From: Oceanicaulis sp. HTCC2633
GTDB taxonomy: Bacteria > Pseudomonadota > Alphaproteobacteria > Caulobacterales > Maricaulaceae
Length of the DNA stretch: 64,000 nucleotides
Reading direction: 5' to 3'
Assembly: GCF_000152745.1 (NCBI RefSeq)
Contig: NZ_CH672428.1
Span: 2,509,425-2,573,424 of the forward strand
Shown here: positions 18,175-26,770 of the stretch, in pieces
How the letters are laid out: every line of letters starts with the position of its first letter
Numbering within the stretch: position 1 is the stretch's first letter
Notes under the pieces: generated by a model
What the model saw: only the letters and a program-made list of their open reading frames with translations
Database searches by the model: none
Told to the model about the DNA's origin: nothing
Made by a program: the position numbers and the translations under genes

Positions 18175-19890
18175 ATGTCACAGCAATTCAAGCTGACGCG
18201 TCGCGCCGCGCTGGCGGGCGCCGCAGGGCTCGGCCTGGCCGCCACGGCCTGCAGCCGCGAAGAGCCGAGCTTCGTGCCGCGCCTGCCCGCTGACGGTCCC
18301 TTCAAGCATGGCGTGGCCAGCGGTGATCCGGACCAGAGCTCTATCATGCTGTGGACCGCCATCACCGCCGAGACGCTGGACGCGCCGGTGCGGGTGGAGC
18401 TCGCCGAGGATGACGCCTTCAGTTCGATCCTTCTCGAGGCCGAGGCGGCGCCGGCCGCGGCGACCGTGAACGGCATGACCCCGTTCAAGCTGCTCGCAGA
18501 CGGGCTGCAGCCTGGGCGGGACTACTGGTACCGCTTCCACTTCGGCGATGCGACAAGCGAGACGGGGCGCACGCGCACCCTGCCTGAAGCCGGCGTGGAC
18601 CGTTTCACCATCGCGGCTTTCTCCTGCTCGAATTATCCGGCGGGCTTCTTCAACGCTTACCGCGCCGCGGCGGATCGCGGCGATATCGATCTTGTCGTGC
18701 ATCTGGGCGATTACCTCTACGAATATGGCCGCGGCGGTTACGCCATGGAGGATGACGAGCGCCTGGGGCGGGTGGTCGAACCGGCCCACGAGATCGTCAC
18801 CTATGAGGACTATGTCACCCGCTACGCCCAGTATGGCGCGGACCCGGACCTGAAGGCGCTCAAGGCGGCGGCTCCCTGGCTGACCATCTGGGATGATCAC
18901 GAGACCGCCAACAACGCCCATCTCACTGGCGCCGAGAACCACGACCCGGAGGAGGGCGAGGGCGCCTGGTCTGACCGTGTGGACGCCGCGCTGCGCGCCT
19001 ATTACGGCTGGCTGCCGGTGCGTGAGCCGCAGGACCGCCGGGCGCGCTATGGCGCGCTCGAGATCGGGGATCTGGCGACGCTCATCTTCCTGGAAAGCCG
19101 TTTGCTGGCGCGCTCTGACGAGATGACGCTGGATGATTTCCCGGTGCCGCTCGATTCCGATCCCGAGGATCCTCTCGTGCAGGAGACCGTGCGCAACTGG
19201 CTGCAGGCGCGGGTGGGCGGCGAGGACCGGACCTTGCTGGGCGCCGAGCAGTTCGACTTCGTCATCCGCACGCTCGAGCAGTCGGTCGCCGCCGGCAAGC
19301 CCTGGCGGATTTTCGCCAACCAGGTGCTTATGGGCTCGGCCACCGCGCCCGATTACACCAAGGAGCCGCCGCTCTGGCTGCGCTGGGGCATGCGTCTGGC
19401 GGGCGGGCAGATCTGGGATTTCGCCCGGCAGACCCAGTTCGGCGTGCCGATGACGCTGGACACCTGGGATGGCTTTCCGGCCGAGCGCGAACGCCTGTTC
19501 AGCGCGGCGCGCGAGGCGAACGCCGATTTCATCGTGCTGACCGGTGACAGTCATAATTTCTGGACCGTGGATTTGAAGACTGATGGCGGTGAACGGGTTG
19601 GCGTCGAGTTCGGCGTGACCTCCGTGACCAGCCCGTCCGACTATGAGTTCGTCAACGCGCCGAGCGTCGATTTCGGCCAGATGACGCTGAAGGCCAATCC
19701 GCACATCCTGCATCACAGCGTGTACGCGAAGGGGTTCGTGCTGCTGACCCTGACGCCGGAAGAGGCGGTGGCGGACTTCGTTTCGGTCTCCACCATCAAG
19801 GACACCGCCTTCGAGGCCGGGCTCGACAGTCGCTGGCGGGTCACGCCGGCCCTTGGCGGACCTGTGGCCGAAGTCGAGCGTCTGGGCTGA
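18175..19890 (+). CDS. phoD: PhoD-type alkaline phosphatase, Tat-exported
   Basis: The 571-aa enzyme would release phosphate from phosphomono- and diesters outside the cytoplasm. The N terminus has a Tat signal (TRRAALAG, Arg9-Arg10) followed by AATAC, so it may be a lipoprotein anchored at Cys26. Domain order is the PhoD N-terminal fibronectin-like domain (FKHGVASGDPDQSSIMLWT onward) and then the metallophosphatase with HLGDYLYEYG, WDDHETANN and TGDSHNFW metal-binding motifs. The ATG at 18175 follows a purine-rich stretch and starts the Tat signal. It follows the TonB receptor by 132 bases with a hairpin between. Confidence 0.92.
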   Translation: MSQQFKLTRRAALAGAAGLGLAATACSREEPSFVPRLPADGPFKHGVASGDPDQSSIMLWTAITAETLDAPVRVELAEDDAFSSILLEAEAAPAAATVNGMTPFKLLADGLQPGRDYWYRFHFGDATSETGRTRTLPEAGVDRFTIAAFSCSNYPAGFFNAYRAAADRGDIDLVVHLGDYLYEYGRGGYAMEDDERLGRVVEPAHEIVTYEDYVTRYAQYGADPDLKALKAAAPWLTIWDDHETANNAHLTGAENHDPEEGEGAWSDRVDAALRAYYGWLPVREPQDRRARYGALEIGDLATLIFLESRLLARSDEMTLDDFPVPLDSDPEDPLVQETVRNWLQARVGGEDRTLLGAEQFDFVIRTLEQSVAAGKPWRIFANQVLMGSATAPDYTKEPPLWLRWGMRLAGGQIWDFARQTQFGVPMTLDTWDGFPAERERLFSAAREANADFIVLTGDSHNFWTVDLKTDGGERVGVEFGVTSVTSPSDYEFVNAPSVDFGQMTLKANPHILHHSVYAKGFVLLTLTPEEAVADFVSVSTIKDTAFEAGLDSRWRVTPALGGPVAEVERLG

Positions 19891-19991
19891 TCGCATTCAC
19901 CGTTGCGGTCTTTTAAGGCGGTCGCGCCTAGACAGGGCTGTGCAGCTGGGCCAATTTGAAGGTCAATTCGGGGGTGAAATAAGGGGTTCCC

Positions 19992-21863
19992 ATGTCGTCT
20001 GACGAAAACATCGTGGCGCGCATCTGGCGCTATATCGGCGCATTCCAGCACGGAATTCTGCGCATTTTCGGGATCTTCGTGATCCTTTTCCTGCTGATCG
20101 TCTTCATTGGCGGCCTGTTGTCGAACGACGAGTTCGAGCTGGCGGACAGCGGCGTCCTGATCTTCGCGCCTGAAGGTCCGGTCGTGGAGGAACCCACCAC
20201 CATCTCTCCCAATGACGCCTTCACGGCGTCCCTGCTGGGCGGCGGTCCGGGGTCCGAAGTGCTTCTGAGCGATGTGGTCGAGGGCTTCCGTCGCGCCACC
20301 GAGGATGACGACGTCACCACCATCGTGATGAATCTGGAGCGCTTTGGCGGCGGGTATCCGGCCGCCCTGCACCAGATCGCGCACGAGATGGACGCCTTCC
20401 GCGATGCGGGCAAGGAAATCATCGTCTATGGCGATAACTATTCCATGACCGGCTATTTCCTGGCGTCTCACGCCAGCCAGATCTATCTGCACGATATGGG
20501 CGGCGCCAATGTGAACGGCTATGCGGTCTATCGCACCTTCTTCCGCTCCCTGCTCGAGCGCCTGAACGTCACCGTGAACGTCTACCGCGTGGGCACCTTC
20601 AAGTCGGCGCTGGAGCCCTATCTGGGCGACGAGATGTCCGAGCCGGCCGCAGAAGCCAACCGTTATGTGTTCGGCGATCTGTGGAACGCCTATCAGGATA
20701 GCGTGGAAGCGGCGCGCGGCCTGTCTGACGGCGCGCTCCAGACCTATGCCGACCAGTTCCCCGAGCTGCTGGTCGCCCAGGGCGGCGATACGGCGGCGGT
20801 GTCCCTGAACGAAGGCTTGGTGGATGAAGTGATCGGCCGCGGTCATTACCGTGACCTGCTCGAAGAGCGGTTCGGCCGCGATGAGAGCGAGGATTCCCTG
20901 GGCTTCGTCGCCAGCGACTTCTTCGACTATGTCGAGGCCAATCGTGAGTTCAACCTGATCCCGAGCGACAAGATCGTCGTGATCAAGGCTGTCGGCGGCA
21001 TTGTGGACGGCAATGGCGATGGCGGCGTGATCGGCGGCGATCAGCATGCCGAGCTGATCCGTCGCGCGCGTCTGGACGACGATGTGCGGGCCATCGTGCT
21101 GCGCATCGATTCGGGCGGCGGTTCGGCCTTCGCGTCCGAACTGATCCGCGAGGAGCTGGAAATGGCGCGCCTCGAAGGCAAGATCGTCATCGCCTCCATG
21201 GGCGGCGTGGCGGCGTCTGGCGGCTACTGGATCGCCACTCCGGCGCATGAGATCTGGGCCGAGCCGACCACCATCACCGGCTCGATCGGCATTTTCGGCT
21301 TCATTCCGACCTTTGAGGACAGCCTGGCCGAGATCGGCGTCTACGAGGACGGCATCGCTCTGACCGAGACGGCGCGTCAGCCCTCCCAGTTCGGCGGCGT
21401 GACCGAGGAATGGGACACCATCCTGCAATCCTCCATCGAGGCCGGTTATGAGCGCTTCCTGTCCATCGTGGCGGAATCGCGCAACATGACCCGCGACGAG
21501 GTGGACGCTGTGGCGCAGGGCCGCATCTGGACTGGCCAGCAGGCGTTCGATCGCGGCCTGGTCGACCAGCTTGGCGGGTATGACGAGGCGATTGCCGCCG
21601 CGGCCGCCCGTGCGGGCCTGGAAGAGGGCGATTATCGCGTCATCGAATTCCGTGACGAGGTGGACCCGTTCCATCAGTTCCTGCAGATGTTCGGTCAGAG
21701 CGCCGGCGTTGCGGTCTTCGGCGAGGGCCTGCTGGGTTCGGGCCTGCTGGGCGATATGGCCCGCGGCGCCCAGGCCGAGATCGAAACCATCAACATGATG
21801 AACGATCCCAACGGCATCTACGCCACCTGCTTTGAGTGCACGGCGTTCCGCACGGCGCACTAG
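19992..21863 (+). CDS. sppA: Signal peptide peptidase SppA, 67 kDa type
   Basis: SppA digests leftover signal peptides in the inner membrane. The 623-aa length and two tandem ClpP-like domains match the E. coli long form. An N-terminal membrane helix (about residues 22-43) anchors it. The catalytic pair is visible: Lys204 in VGTFKSALEPY and Ser409 in GVAASGGYWIA, very near the E. coli positions 209 and 409. The gene is preceded by a short spacer after phoD and followed by a strong terminator, so it probably forms the end of this transcription unit. Confidence 0.94.
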   Translation: MSSDENIVARIWRYIGAFQHGILRIFGIFVILFLLIVFIGGLLSNDEFELADSGVLIFAPEGPVVEEPTTISPNDAFTASLLGGGPGSEVLLSDVVEGFRRATEDDDVTTIVMNLERFGGGYPAALHQIAHEMDAFRDAGKEIIVYGDNYSMTGYFLASHASQIYLHDMGGANVNGYAVYRTFFRSLLERLNVTVNVYRVGTFKSALEPYLGDEMSEPAAEANRYVFGDLWNAYQDSVEAARGLSDGALQTYADQFPELLVAQGGDTAAVSLNEGLVDEVIGRGHYRDLLEERFGRDESEDSLGFVASDFFDYVEANREFNLIPSDKIVVIKAVGGIVDGNGDGGVIGGDQHAELIRRARLDDDVRAIVLRIDSGGGSAFASELIREELEMARLEGKIVIASMGGVAASGGYWIATPAHEIWAEPTTITGSIGIFGFIPTFEDSLAEIGVYEDGIALTETARQPSQFGGVTEEWDTILQSSIEAGYERFLSIVAESRNMTRDEVDAVAQGRIWTGQQAFDRGLVDQLGGYDEAIAAAAARAGLEEGDYRVIEFRDEVDPFHQFLQMFGQSAGVAVFGEGLLGSGLLGDMARGAQAEIETINMMNDPNGIYATCFECTAFRTAH

Positions 21864-21883
21864 GCGACGCAGACTGCAAACGC

Positions 21884-21914
21884 AAAGGCCCGGCTGGTTC
21901 AGCCGGGCCTTTTT
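21884..21914 (+). terminator. Intrinsic terminator after sppA
   Basis: A GC-rich stem of 10-13 bp (AAAGGCCCGGCTG with CAGCCGGGCCTTT, loop GTT) is followed by a T run. It lies between sppA and the convergent LysR gene. Confidence 0.9.
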
Positions 21915-21919
21915 CGTGA

Positions 21920-22786
21920 TCAGGGCTGGAAGTGGGGGCGGAGCCAGCTGAGGAACTTGCGCACCTTGCTCGACTGAAGGGCCTCTTCACGCCCCGCAAT
22001 CCTGTAGGCGGGCCCCTTGAGCCGGGCTGCCGGGCCGACCGGAACCAGCAGGTTCCGCTCGACCAGAAGGCTCAGCAGATAGGGGCTGCCCAGCAGCACG
22101 CCCTGTCCCGCCAGCGCACACTGGACGGCGTATTGCTCATCCTCGAAGACGCGGTCCTGCGCGATCTTGAGCGATGCGCCCGTCTGTTGCGACAGGTCCG
22201 CCCATGTGGGCGCCGCGCCGATGGGCATGCGCCAGCTCGGGCTGAGCAGGTCCACGCTGCGCCCCGCCAGCGCCTTGTCGCGCAAGGCGGGCGTCGCGAA
22301 AGCGCCGAACTCATCCTCGACCAGAACCTCATCGCCCTCCTGCGCAGGTCCATAGCGGATCGCGAGATCGATCTGCGGGGCGCGCTTGAGGTCCACAGGC
22401 GCGTAGGAGGGTTCGATCTGCACGTCGAGATCGGGCAGGTCGGCGGCGAGCCGGGCCAGCCGGGGCGCGAGCCACAGGCTGGCGAAAGCCGGCGTCACCG
22501 CCAGGGTGAGGCGGCCGGACCGGGTTTTCAGCTCGGCCACGGCCAGGTCAATCTCGGCAAAGGCGCCGGACAGGCGCTCGGCCAGGTGCTGGCCCTCCGC
22601 CGTGGCGCTCACCCCGCGCGGGGACCGGATCAGCAAGGTCAGACCCAGCTGACCCTCCAGCGTCTTGATCGCATGCGAGAGCGCGGTGGGCGTCACCCGC
22701 AATTCCCCGGCGGCGCCCGCCAGGCTTCCATGACGGATCGCTGCTTCAAGGGCGCGCATGGCCCGGTGGGAGAGATGGGCTGACAT
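21920..22786 (-). CDS. LysR family transcriptional regulator
   Basis: The 288-aa protein has the LysR helix-turn-helix at residues about 5-60 (RALEAAIRHGSLAGAAGELRVTPTALSHAIKTLE in part). A substrate-binding domain of the GcvA-like subgroup follows, with LTLAVTPAFASLWLAPRLARL near residue 95. It is divergent from an azoreductase gene across a 105-base gap, the usual arrangement for a LysR protein and its target. Confidence 0.9.
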   Translation of the reverse strand: MSAHLSHRAMRALEAAIRHGSLAGAAGELRVTPTALSHAIKTLEGQLGLTLLIRSPRGVSATAEGQHLAERLSGAFAEIDLAVAELKTRSGRLTLAVTPAFASLWLAPRLARLAADLPDLDVQIEPSYAPVDLKRAPQIDLAIRYGPAQEGDEVLVEDEFGAFATPALRDKALAGRSVDLLSPSWRMPIGAAPTWADLSQQTGASLKIAQDRVFEDEQYAVQCALAGQGVLLGSPYLLSLLVERNLLVPVGPAARLKGPAYRIAGREEALQSSKVRKFLSWLRPHFQP

Positions 22787-22891
22787 GAGAAAATCTCATT
22801 ACGGAGTGAAGTTATCTCTATAGCGCATGACGCCAATATGAGGAAATTCAGACGCCTCTTTTGAAACCTGACAATCTGAGAGGTGAGAAAC

Positions 22892-23524
22892 ATGCATGTC
22901 CTGAGAGTGGATGCGAGCGTGCGCAAGCCAGGCTCGCTCAGCCGCAAGATCGGAGACGCCTTCCTGGAGGCGCTGGGCGAAACCCATCCTGCAATGACAG
23001 TGACCGAACGCGATGTGGGCCTGAACCCGCCGCCTCTCATCACCTCAGACTGGGTGGCGGCGGCCTTTACGCCGAAGGCGCAAAGAAGCGCGGCGCAGTC
23101 ACAGCTTCTGGCGCAGAGTGATCACGCCATCGCCGAATTGCGTCAGGCGGAGATCATCCTGATCACCGCGCCCATGTACAATTACGGCATGCCGGCGGGT
23201 CTGAAGGCCTGGGTGGATAGCGTGGTGCGCAAGGACGAGACCTTCACCTTCGATTTGGCGCGGGGCGACTTCCCGCTCCAGCCCGTCCTGTCCGGCAAGA
23301 CACTGGTCCTTGCGACGGCCTGGGGCGAGTTCGGCTTTGAGCCGGGCGGCGTCCGGGACGGGCAGGGCCATCTGATAGGCCATGTAAAGGCGGTATCGGG
23401 CTATCTGGGCGCGGACCGTTTCGAGCATGTGGGGGTGGAGTATCAGGAGTTCGCCGATGATCGCTTTGAAGCAAGCATGCAGGCGGCGCTGGAGCGCGCC
23501 AATGCCCTGGGCGGGCGTCTTTAA
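22892..23524 (+). CDS. azoR: FMN-dependent NADH-azoreductase / NAD(P)H quinone reductase
   Basis: The 210-aa flavodoxin-like protein has the AzoR signatures: RVDASVRKPGSLSRKI at the N terminus (FMN phosphate binding), APMYNYGMPAGLKAWVD near residue 92 and TFTFDLARG after it. These enzymes reduce quinones and azo compounds with NADH. The ATG at 22892 has GAGAGGTGAG just upstream; a GTG three codons earlier is less likely. The divergent LysR gene is the probable regulator. A terminator follows at once, so it is monocistronic. Confidence 0.88.
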   Translation: MHVLRVDASVRKPGSLSRKIGDAFLEALGETHPAMTVTERDVGLNPPPLITSDWVAAAFTPKAQRSAAQSQLLAQSDHAIAELRQAEIILITAPMYNYGMPAGLKAWVDSVVRKDETFTFDLARGDFPLQPVLSGKTLVLATAWGEFGFEPGGVRDGQGHLIGHVKAVSGYLGADRFEHVGVEYQEFADDRFEASMQAALERANALGGRL

Positions 23525-23528
23525 AAGA

Positions 23529-23557
23529 AAAGCCCGGGAGCGGACCTCCCGGGCTTT
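23529..23557. terminator. Bidirectional intrinsic terminator after azoR
   Basis: A 12 bp stem AAAGCCCGGGAG / CTCCCGGGCTTT with loop CGGAC. It sits between azoR and the convergent folE. Confidence 0.88.
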
Positions 23558-23582
23558 CGCCTGATTGCGGATCAGCCTGCGC

Positions 23583-24212
23583 CTAGCGCTTGGACTGCTC
23601 ACACAGATTCATGAAGCGCTGGCGCAGTTCGGCGTTCGCCTTGAATTCGCCGCGGAACATGGTGGTGATCGTGGAGACGTTCGGGTGGTGCACGCCGCGC
23701 GTGGTCATGCACTGGTGCTTGGCGTCCACGAAGATGGCGACGCCCAGCGGGCTCATCGCGTCCTCGATCGCGTCGGCGATCTGGGCGGTCATGGTCTCCT
23801 GGGTCTGCAGGCGCTTGGAGAAGGCCTCGACCACCTTGGCGATCTTGGAGATGCCGACAACGGCGCGGTCCGGCAGATAGGCGACGCAGGCCGTGCCCAG
23901 GATCGGCGCCATGTGGTGCTCACAGTGAGACTCCACATCGATATTGGTCAGCATGACCATGTCGTCATAGCCCTGCACATCCTCGAAACGTTTGCCGAGA
24001 ATCTTGTGCGGGTCTTCGTCATAGCCGCGGAACCAGTCGTTATAGGCGTTCACGACACGCTTGGGCGTCTCCAGAAGGCCTTCACGGCGGGGGTCGTCGC
24101 CGGCCCAGCGCAGCAGGGTGCGCACTGCTTCTTCAGCTTCTTCACGGGTCGGGCGAACGATGGCGTCCTCAGGGAGGCTGGCCAGGGTTTTCTTGTCAGT
24201 CATGGCGTCCAT
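23583..24212 (-). CDS. folE: GTP cyclohydrolase I
   Basis: This enzyme converts GTP to dihydroneopterin triphosphate, the first step to folate. The 209-aa protein has the zinc ligands in ESHCEHHMAP and HQCMTTRGV, the TPKRVVNAYNDWFRGY region and the QTQETMTAQIADAI motif. The ATG at 24212 is chosen because AAAGGA precedes it and homology starts soon after; the frame stays open 48 codons further upstream with no family similarity. It is divergent from cysS across a 285-base gap. Confidence 0.95.
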   Translation of the reverse strand: MDAMTDKKTLASLPEDAIVRPTREEAEEAVRTLLRWAGDDPRREGLLETPKRVVNAYNDWFRGYDEDPHKILGKRFEDVQGYDDMVMLTNIDVESHCEHHMAPILGTACVAYLPDRAVVGISKIAKVVEAFSKRLQTQETMTAQIADAIEDAMSPLGVAIFVDAKHQCMTTRGVHHPNVSTITTMFRGEFKANAELRQRFMNLCEQSKR

Positions 24213-24497
24213 GAATGGCGGATCCTTTCGTTGACGGGCGCCGTCCTGCGCAGGACAGAACGACGAAGTACCGGTTTCCGGATCCAGCAGGGCGGGACGG
24301 GGAAGCCGTCGGCGCGCGCCGGGTCTAGATGTTATCCTCCGGGAAGCGGGTTTCACCGCGTCCAGCGCTTAGTTAGTTTCGGCATTTCAAAAGTCCAATG
24401 CCGTAACAAGTCTTTTTCCCAAGCGGACGACGTTGTAGACCGGCACCTTGGTGCAACGCAAATCCCTGCGCTGCGCTCAGACTTTGGAAAAGTTCAG

Positions 24498-25886
24498 ATG
24501 ACCGTCCTCACGCTTTACGACACCGCAGCGCGCAAGAAGCGCGACTTCGTCCCGATCGATGCCGACCGGGTGACGATGTATGTGTGTGGTCCGACGGTCT
24601 ATTCCGAGGCCCATATTGGCAATTTCCGCCCGCCGGTGGCGTTTGACGTGCTGTTCCGGCTGCTGCGTCACATCTATGGCTCCGAGCATGTGGTCTATGC
24701 GCGCAACATCACGGACGTGGATGACAAGATCAACAAGGCGGCCGCTGACGCCGGCGTTGATATTTCCGTGATCACGGACAAGTACGCGGCGATCTATCGC
24801 GAAGACAGCGCGGCGCTGAACATCACCCCGCCGACGCTCGAGCCGGCGGCGACCGCGCACATGCCCCAGATGATCGCCATGATCGAAAAGCTGATCGCGG
24901 ACGGTTTCGCCTACGCCGCCGAAGGGCATGTGCTGTTCTCGGTCGGCAGCTACGACAAGTACGGCAAGCTGTCCGGGCGTTCGCTCGACGACATGATCGC
25001 GGGCGCGCGCGTGGAAGTGGCGCCCTACAAGAAGGACCCCGCGGATTTCGTGCTGTGGAAGCCGTCCAAGCCCGGTGAGCCGGTCTGGGAAGCGCCCTTC
25101 GGCGATGGCCGTCCGGGCTGGCACCTGGAATGCTCGGCCATGATCGAGGCCACACTCGGCGAGACCATCGACATTCATGCCGGGGGCGGCGATCTCGTCT
25201 TCCCGCACCATGAGAACGAGGTGGCCCAGTCCGTCTGCGCCCATGCGGGCGCGCCTCTGGCGAACTACTGGCTGCACAACGGCTTTCTGTCGATGGCGTC
25301 CGAGAAGATGTCCAAATCGCTCGGCAATGTGATCAAGCCCAATGACCTCTTGCAGAACGGGGTGAAGGGCGAGGTGATCCGCTACGCCCTGATGACCGGC
25401 CATTATCGCGCGCCGCTCGACTGGAACGCCAAGCTTCTGGAGAACACCCAGCGGTCCATGGACCGGCTCTATGGCGTCCTCCGGCGCCTGAAAGGGGTCA
25501 ACGCGGCCGATGTCGCTGCGCCCGAAGCCGTGATGGACGCCCTGCTGGATGATCTGAACACGCCCAAGGCGCTGGCGGCGCTGTTCGAGATCGCCGGGCG
25601 CGCCAACAAGGCCGACAGCGAGGACGCGCAGGCCCGGGCCAAGGGCGAGCTTCTGGCGGCGGGGCGCCTGCTGGGCCTGTTTGACCAGGATCCGGACGCC
25701 TGGTTCGGTCTTGATACGGTTGATGAAGCGCTGCGGGCCGAGATCGACCAGCTTCTGGCCGAACGGCTGGCGGCGCGTCAGGCCAAGGATTTCGAGAAGG
25801 CGGACGCCATTCGCGAAATCCTGAACGCCAAGAATGTCCAGGTGGATGACGGGCCGGAAGGGGCGACCTGGCGGCTCAAGGACTGA
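24498..25886 (+). CDS. cysS: Cysteinyl-tRNA synthetase
   Basis: The enzyme charges tRNA-Cys. The 462-aa protein shows the class I signatures: HIGN (HIGH motif) in YVCGPTVYSEAHIGNFRP near residue 40 and KMSKS at 270-274. Zinc ligands are in CGPTVY, WHLECSAM and HHENEVAQS. The reading frame is open for another 311 codons upstream, crossing folE, but the ATG at 24498 is where family homology starts. No tRNA-like or riboswitch structure is apparent upstream. Confidence 0.96.
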   Translation: MTVLTLYDTAARKKRDFVPIDADRVTMYVCGPTVYSEAHIGNFRPPVAFDVLFRLLRHIYGSEHVVYARNITDVDDKINKAAADAGVDISVITDKYAAIYREDSAALNITPPTLEPAATAHMPQMIAMIEKLIADGFAYAAEGHVLFSVGSYDKYGKLSGRSLDDMIAGARVEVAPYKKDPADFVLWKPSKPGEPVWEAPFGDGRPGWHLECSAMIEATLGETIDIHAGGGDLVFPHHENEVAQSVCAHAGAPLANYWLHNGFLSMASEKMSKSLGNVIKPNDLLQNGVKGEVIRYALMTGHYRAPLDWNAKLLENTQRSMDRLYGVLRRLKGVNAADVAAPEAVMDALLDDLNTPKALAALFEIAGRANKADSEDAQARAKGELLAAGRLLGLFDQDPDAWFGLDTVDEALRAEIDQLLAERLAARQAKDFEKADAIREILNAKNVQVDDGPEGATWRLKD

Positions 25887-25925
25887 CGTCTTGAAATCGC
25901 CCGCCGGGGTGCGGACATAATCGCC

Positions 25926-26354
25926 ATGAGCGAGATCTACACCAATGACCTTCTGGAGCTGGCGGCCGATATTCTCCATATCGGCCGCCTGCCGGACCCT
26001 GACGGCAGCGCCAGCAGGGTTTCGCGCATCTGCGGGTCCGAGCTGACGCTGGATCTGAAGGTCGCGGATGGCCGCATCGCCGATCTGGGGCTCGAGGTGA
26101 AGGCCTGCGCCCTAGGCCAGGCCAGCGCCAGCGTGTTCGCCCGCGCGGCCCTCGGCGCTGACCTTGAAGAAATTCGCGTGACGCGGGAGGCGCTTAGGTT
26201 GATGCTGAAAGAGGGCGCCCCGGCGCCGAATGGTCGTTTTTCCGCCCTCAAGGCGCTTCAACCCGCCGCATCCTATCGTCAGCGGCACGGCTCCATAATG
26301 CTGGCGTTTGACGCCGCCGAGCAGGCGTTTGAAGCTGCGTTGTCGCAGGACTGA
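25926..26354 (+). CDS. IscU/NifU-like Fe-S cluster scaffold protein
   Basis: The 142-aa protein resembles the alphaproteobacterial iron-sulfur scaffold family. Two expected cysteines are visible in SRICGSELTLDL (about residue 36) and EVKACALGQASASV (about 59), and a RQRHGSIMLAF segment follows near 118. The third ligand cysteine of IscU is not seen in the expected place, so it may be a variant that builds or carries clusters differently. The gene is followed by yidD, a pairing I recall from many alphaproteobacteria. Confidence 0.8.
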   Translation: MSEIYTNDLLELAADILHIGRLPDPDGSASRVSRICGSELTLDLKVADGRIADLGLEVKACALGQASASVFARAALGADLEEIRVTREALRLMLKEGAPAPNGRFSALKALQPAASYRQRHGSIMLAFDAAEQAFEAALSQD

Positions 26355-26413
26355 GAGCGGCGTAGCCGGTCCCGGCCAGATTTGGATTGATCGTGTGTGA
26401 AACTGGGCCTCTA

Positions 26414-26770
26414 ATGTGCGAACGAGCTGGAATTACACGTTTGCCGACTCGCGTAGGACTGGTACTGCTTCGCGCCTATCAGATCGGATTGTCTCCGGTG
26501 CTCTACGCTTTTGGCGTACGATGTCGTCATCAGCCCAGTTGTTCGAATTACGCAGTGGGATGCGTGACCGAACAGGGATTGTGGCGCGGCTCCTGGCTGG
26601 CCGCGGGCCGCGTTCTGCGGTGTCGGCCCGGCGGGACCTGGGGGTATGATCCGGCTCCGACACCTCGCCTGGATGTGGCGTGGTGGAAGGTCTGGGCGCT
26701 ACGCGAGGGGCCGGCGCGCGACACAAAAGGCTACATTCTTTCGGCGGATGATGCGCCGGAAGATGAGTGA
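26414..26770 (+). CDS. yidD: Membrane protein insertion efficiency factor YidD
   Basis: YidD is a small protein that helps YidC insert inner-membrane proteins. The core is diagnostic: LLRAYQIGLSPVLYAFGVRCRHQPSCS in part, then GVRCRHQPSCSNYA and LRCRPGGTWGYDPAP. The cysteines in CRHQPSC and RCRPGG are conserved. Start choice is uncertain: ATG at 26414 or TTG at 26387; neither has a good ribosome site. The C-terminal extension beyond DPAP (about 40 residues) is longer than in E. coli. Its TGA overlaps the GTG of the next gene. Confidence 0.9.
   Translation: MCERAGITRLPTRVGLVLLRAYQIGLSPVLYAFGVRCRHQPSCSNYAVGCVTEQGLWRGSWLAAGRVLRCRPGGTWGYDPAPTPRLDVAWWKVWALREGPARDTKGYILSADDAPEDE

Noticed and set aside
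18178-19896. 572-codon open frame antisense to phoD
   Set aside because: The plus-strand PhoD has a Tat signal and metal motifs; the antisense frame is composition-driven.
19713-21860. 715-codon open frame on the minus strand across sppA
   Set aside because: SppA on the plus strand has both catalytic residues in place; the antisense frame has no recognisable motif.
23565-24497. In-frame upstream extension of cysS running across folE
   Set aside because: FolE on the other strand is certain, and CysS homology starts at the ATG at 24498; the extension is just an absence of stops.
24213-24497. Possible leader or riboswitch in the folE-cysS gap
   Set aside because: Several short GC inverted repeats exist but none match a known riboswitch layout; nothing beyond promoter space can be supported.
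24477-25979. 500-codon open frame antisense to cysS
   Set aside because: Shadow of a core tRNA synthetase gene; no homology seen.
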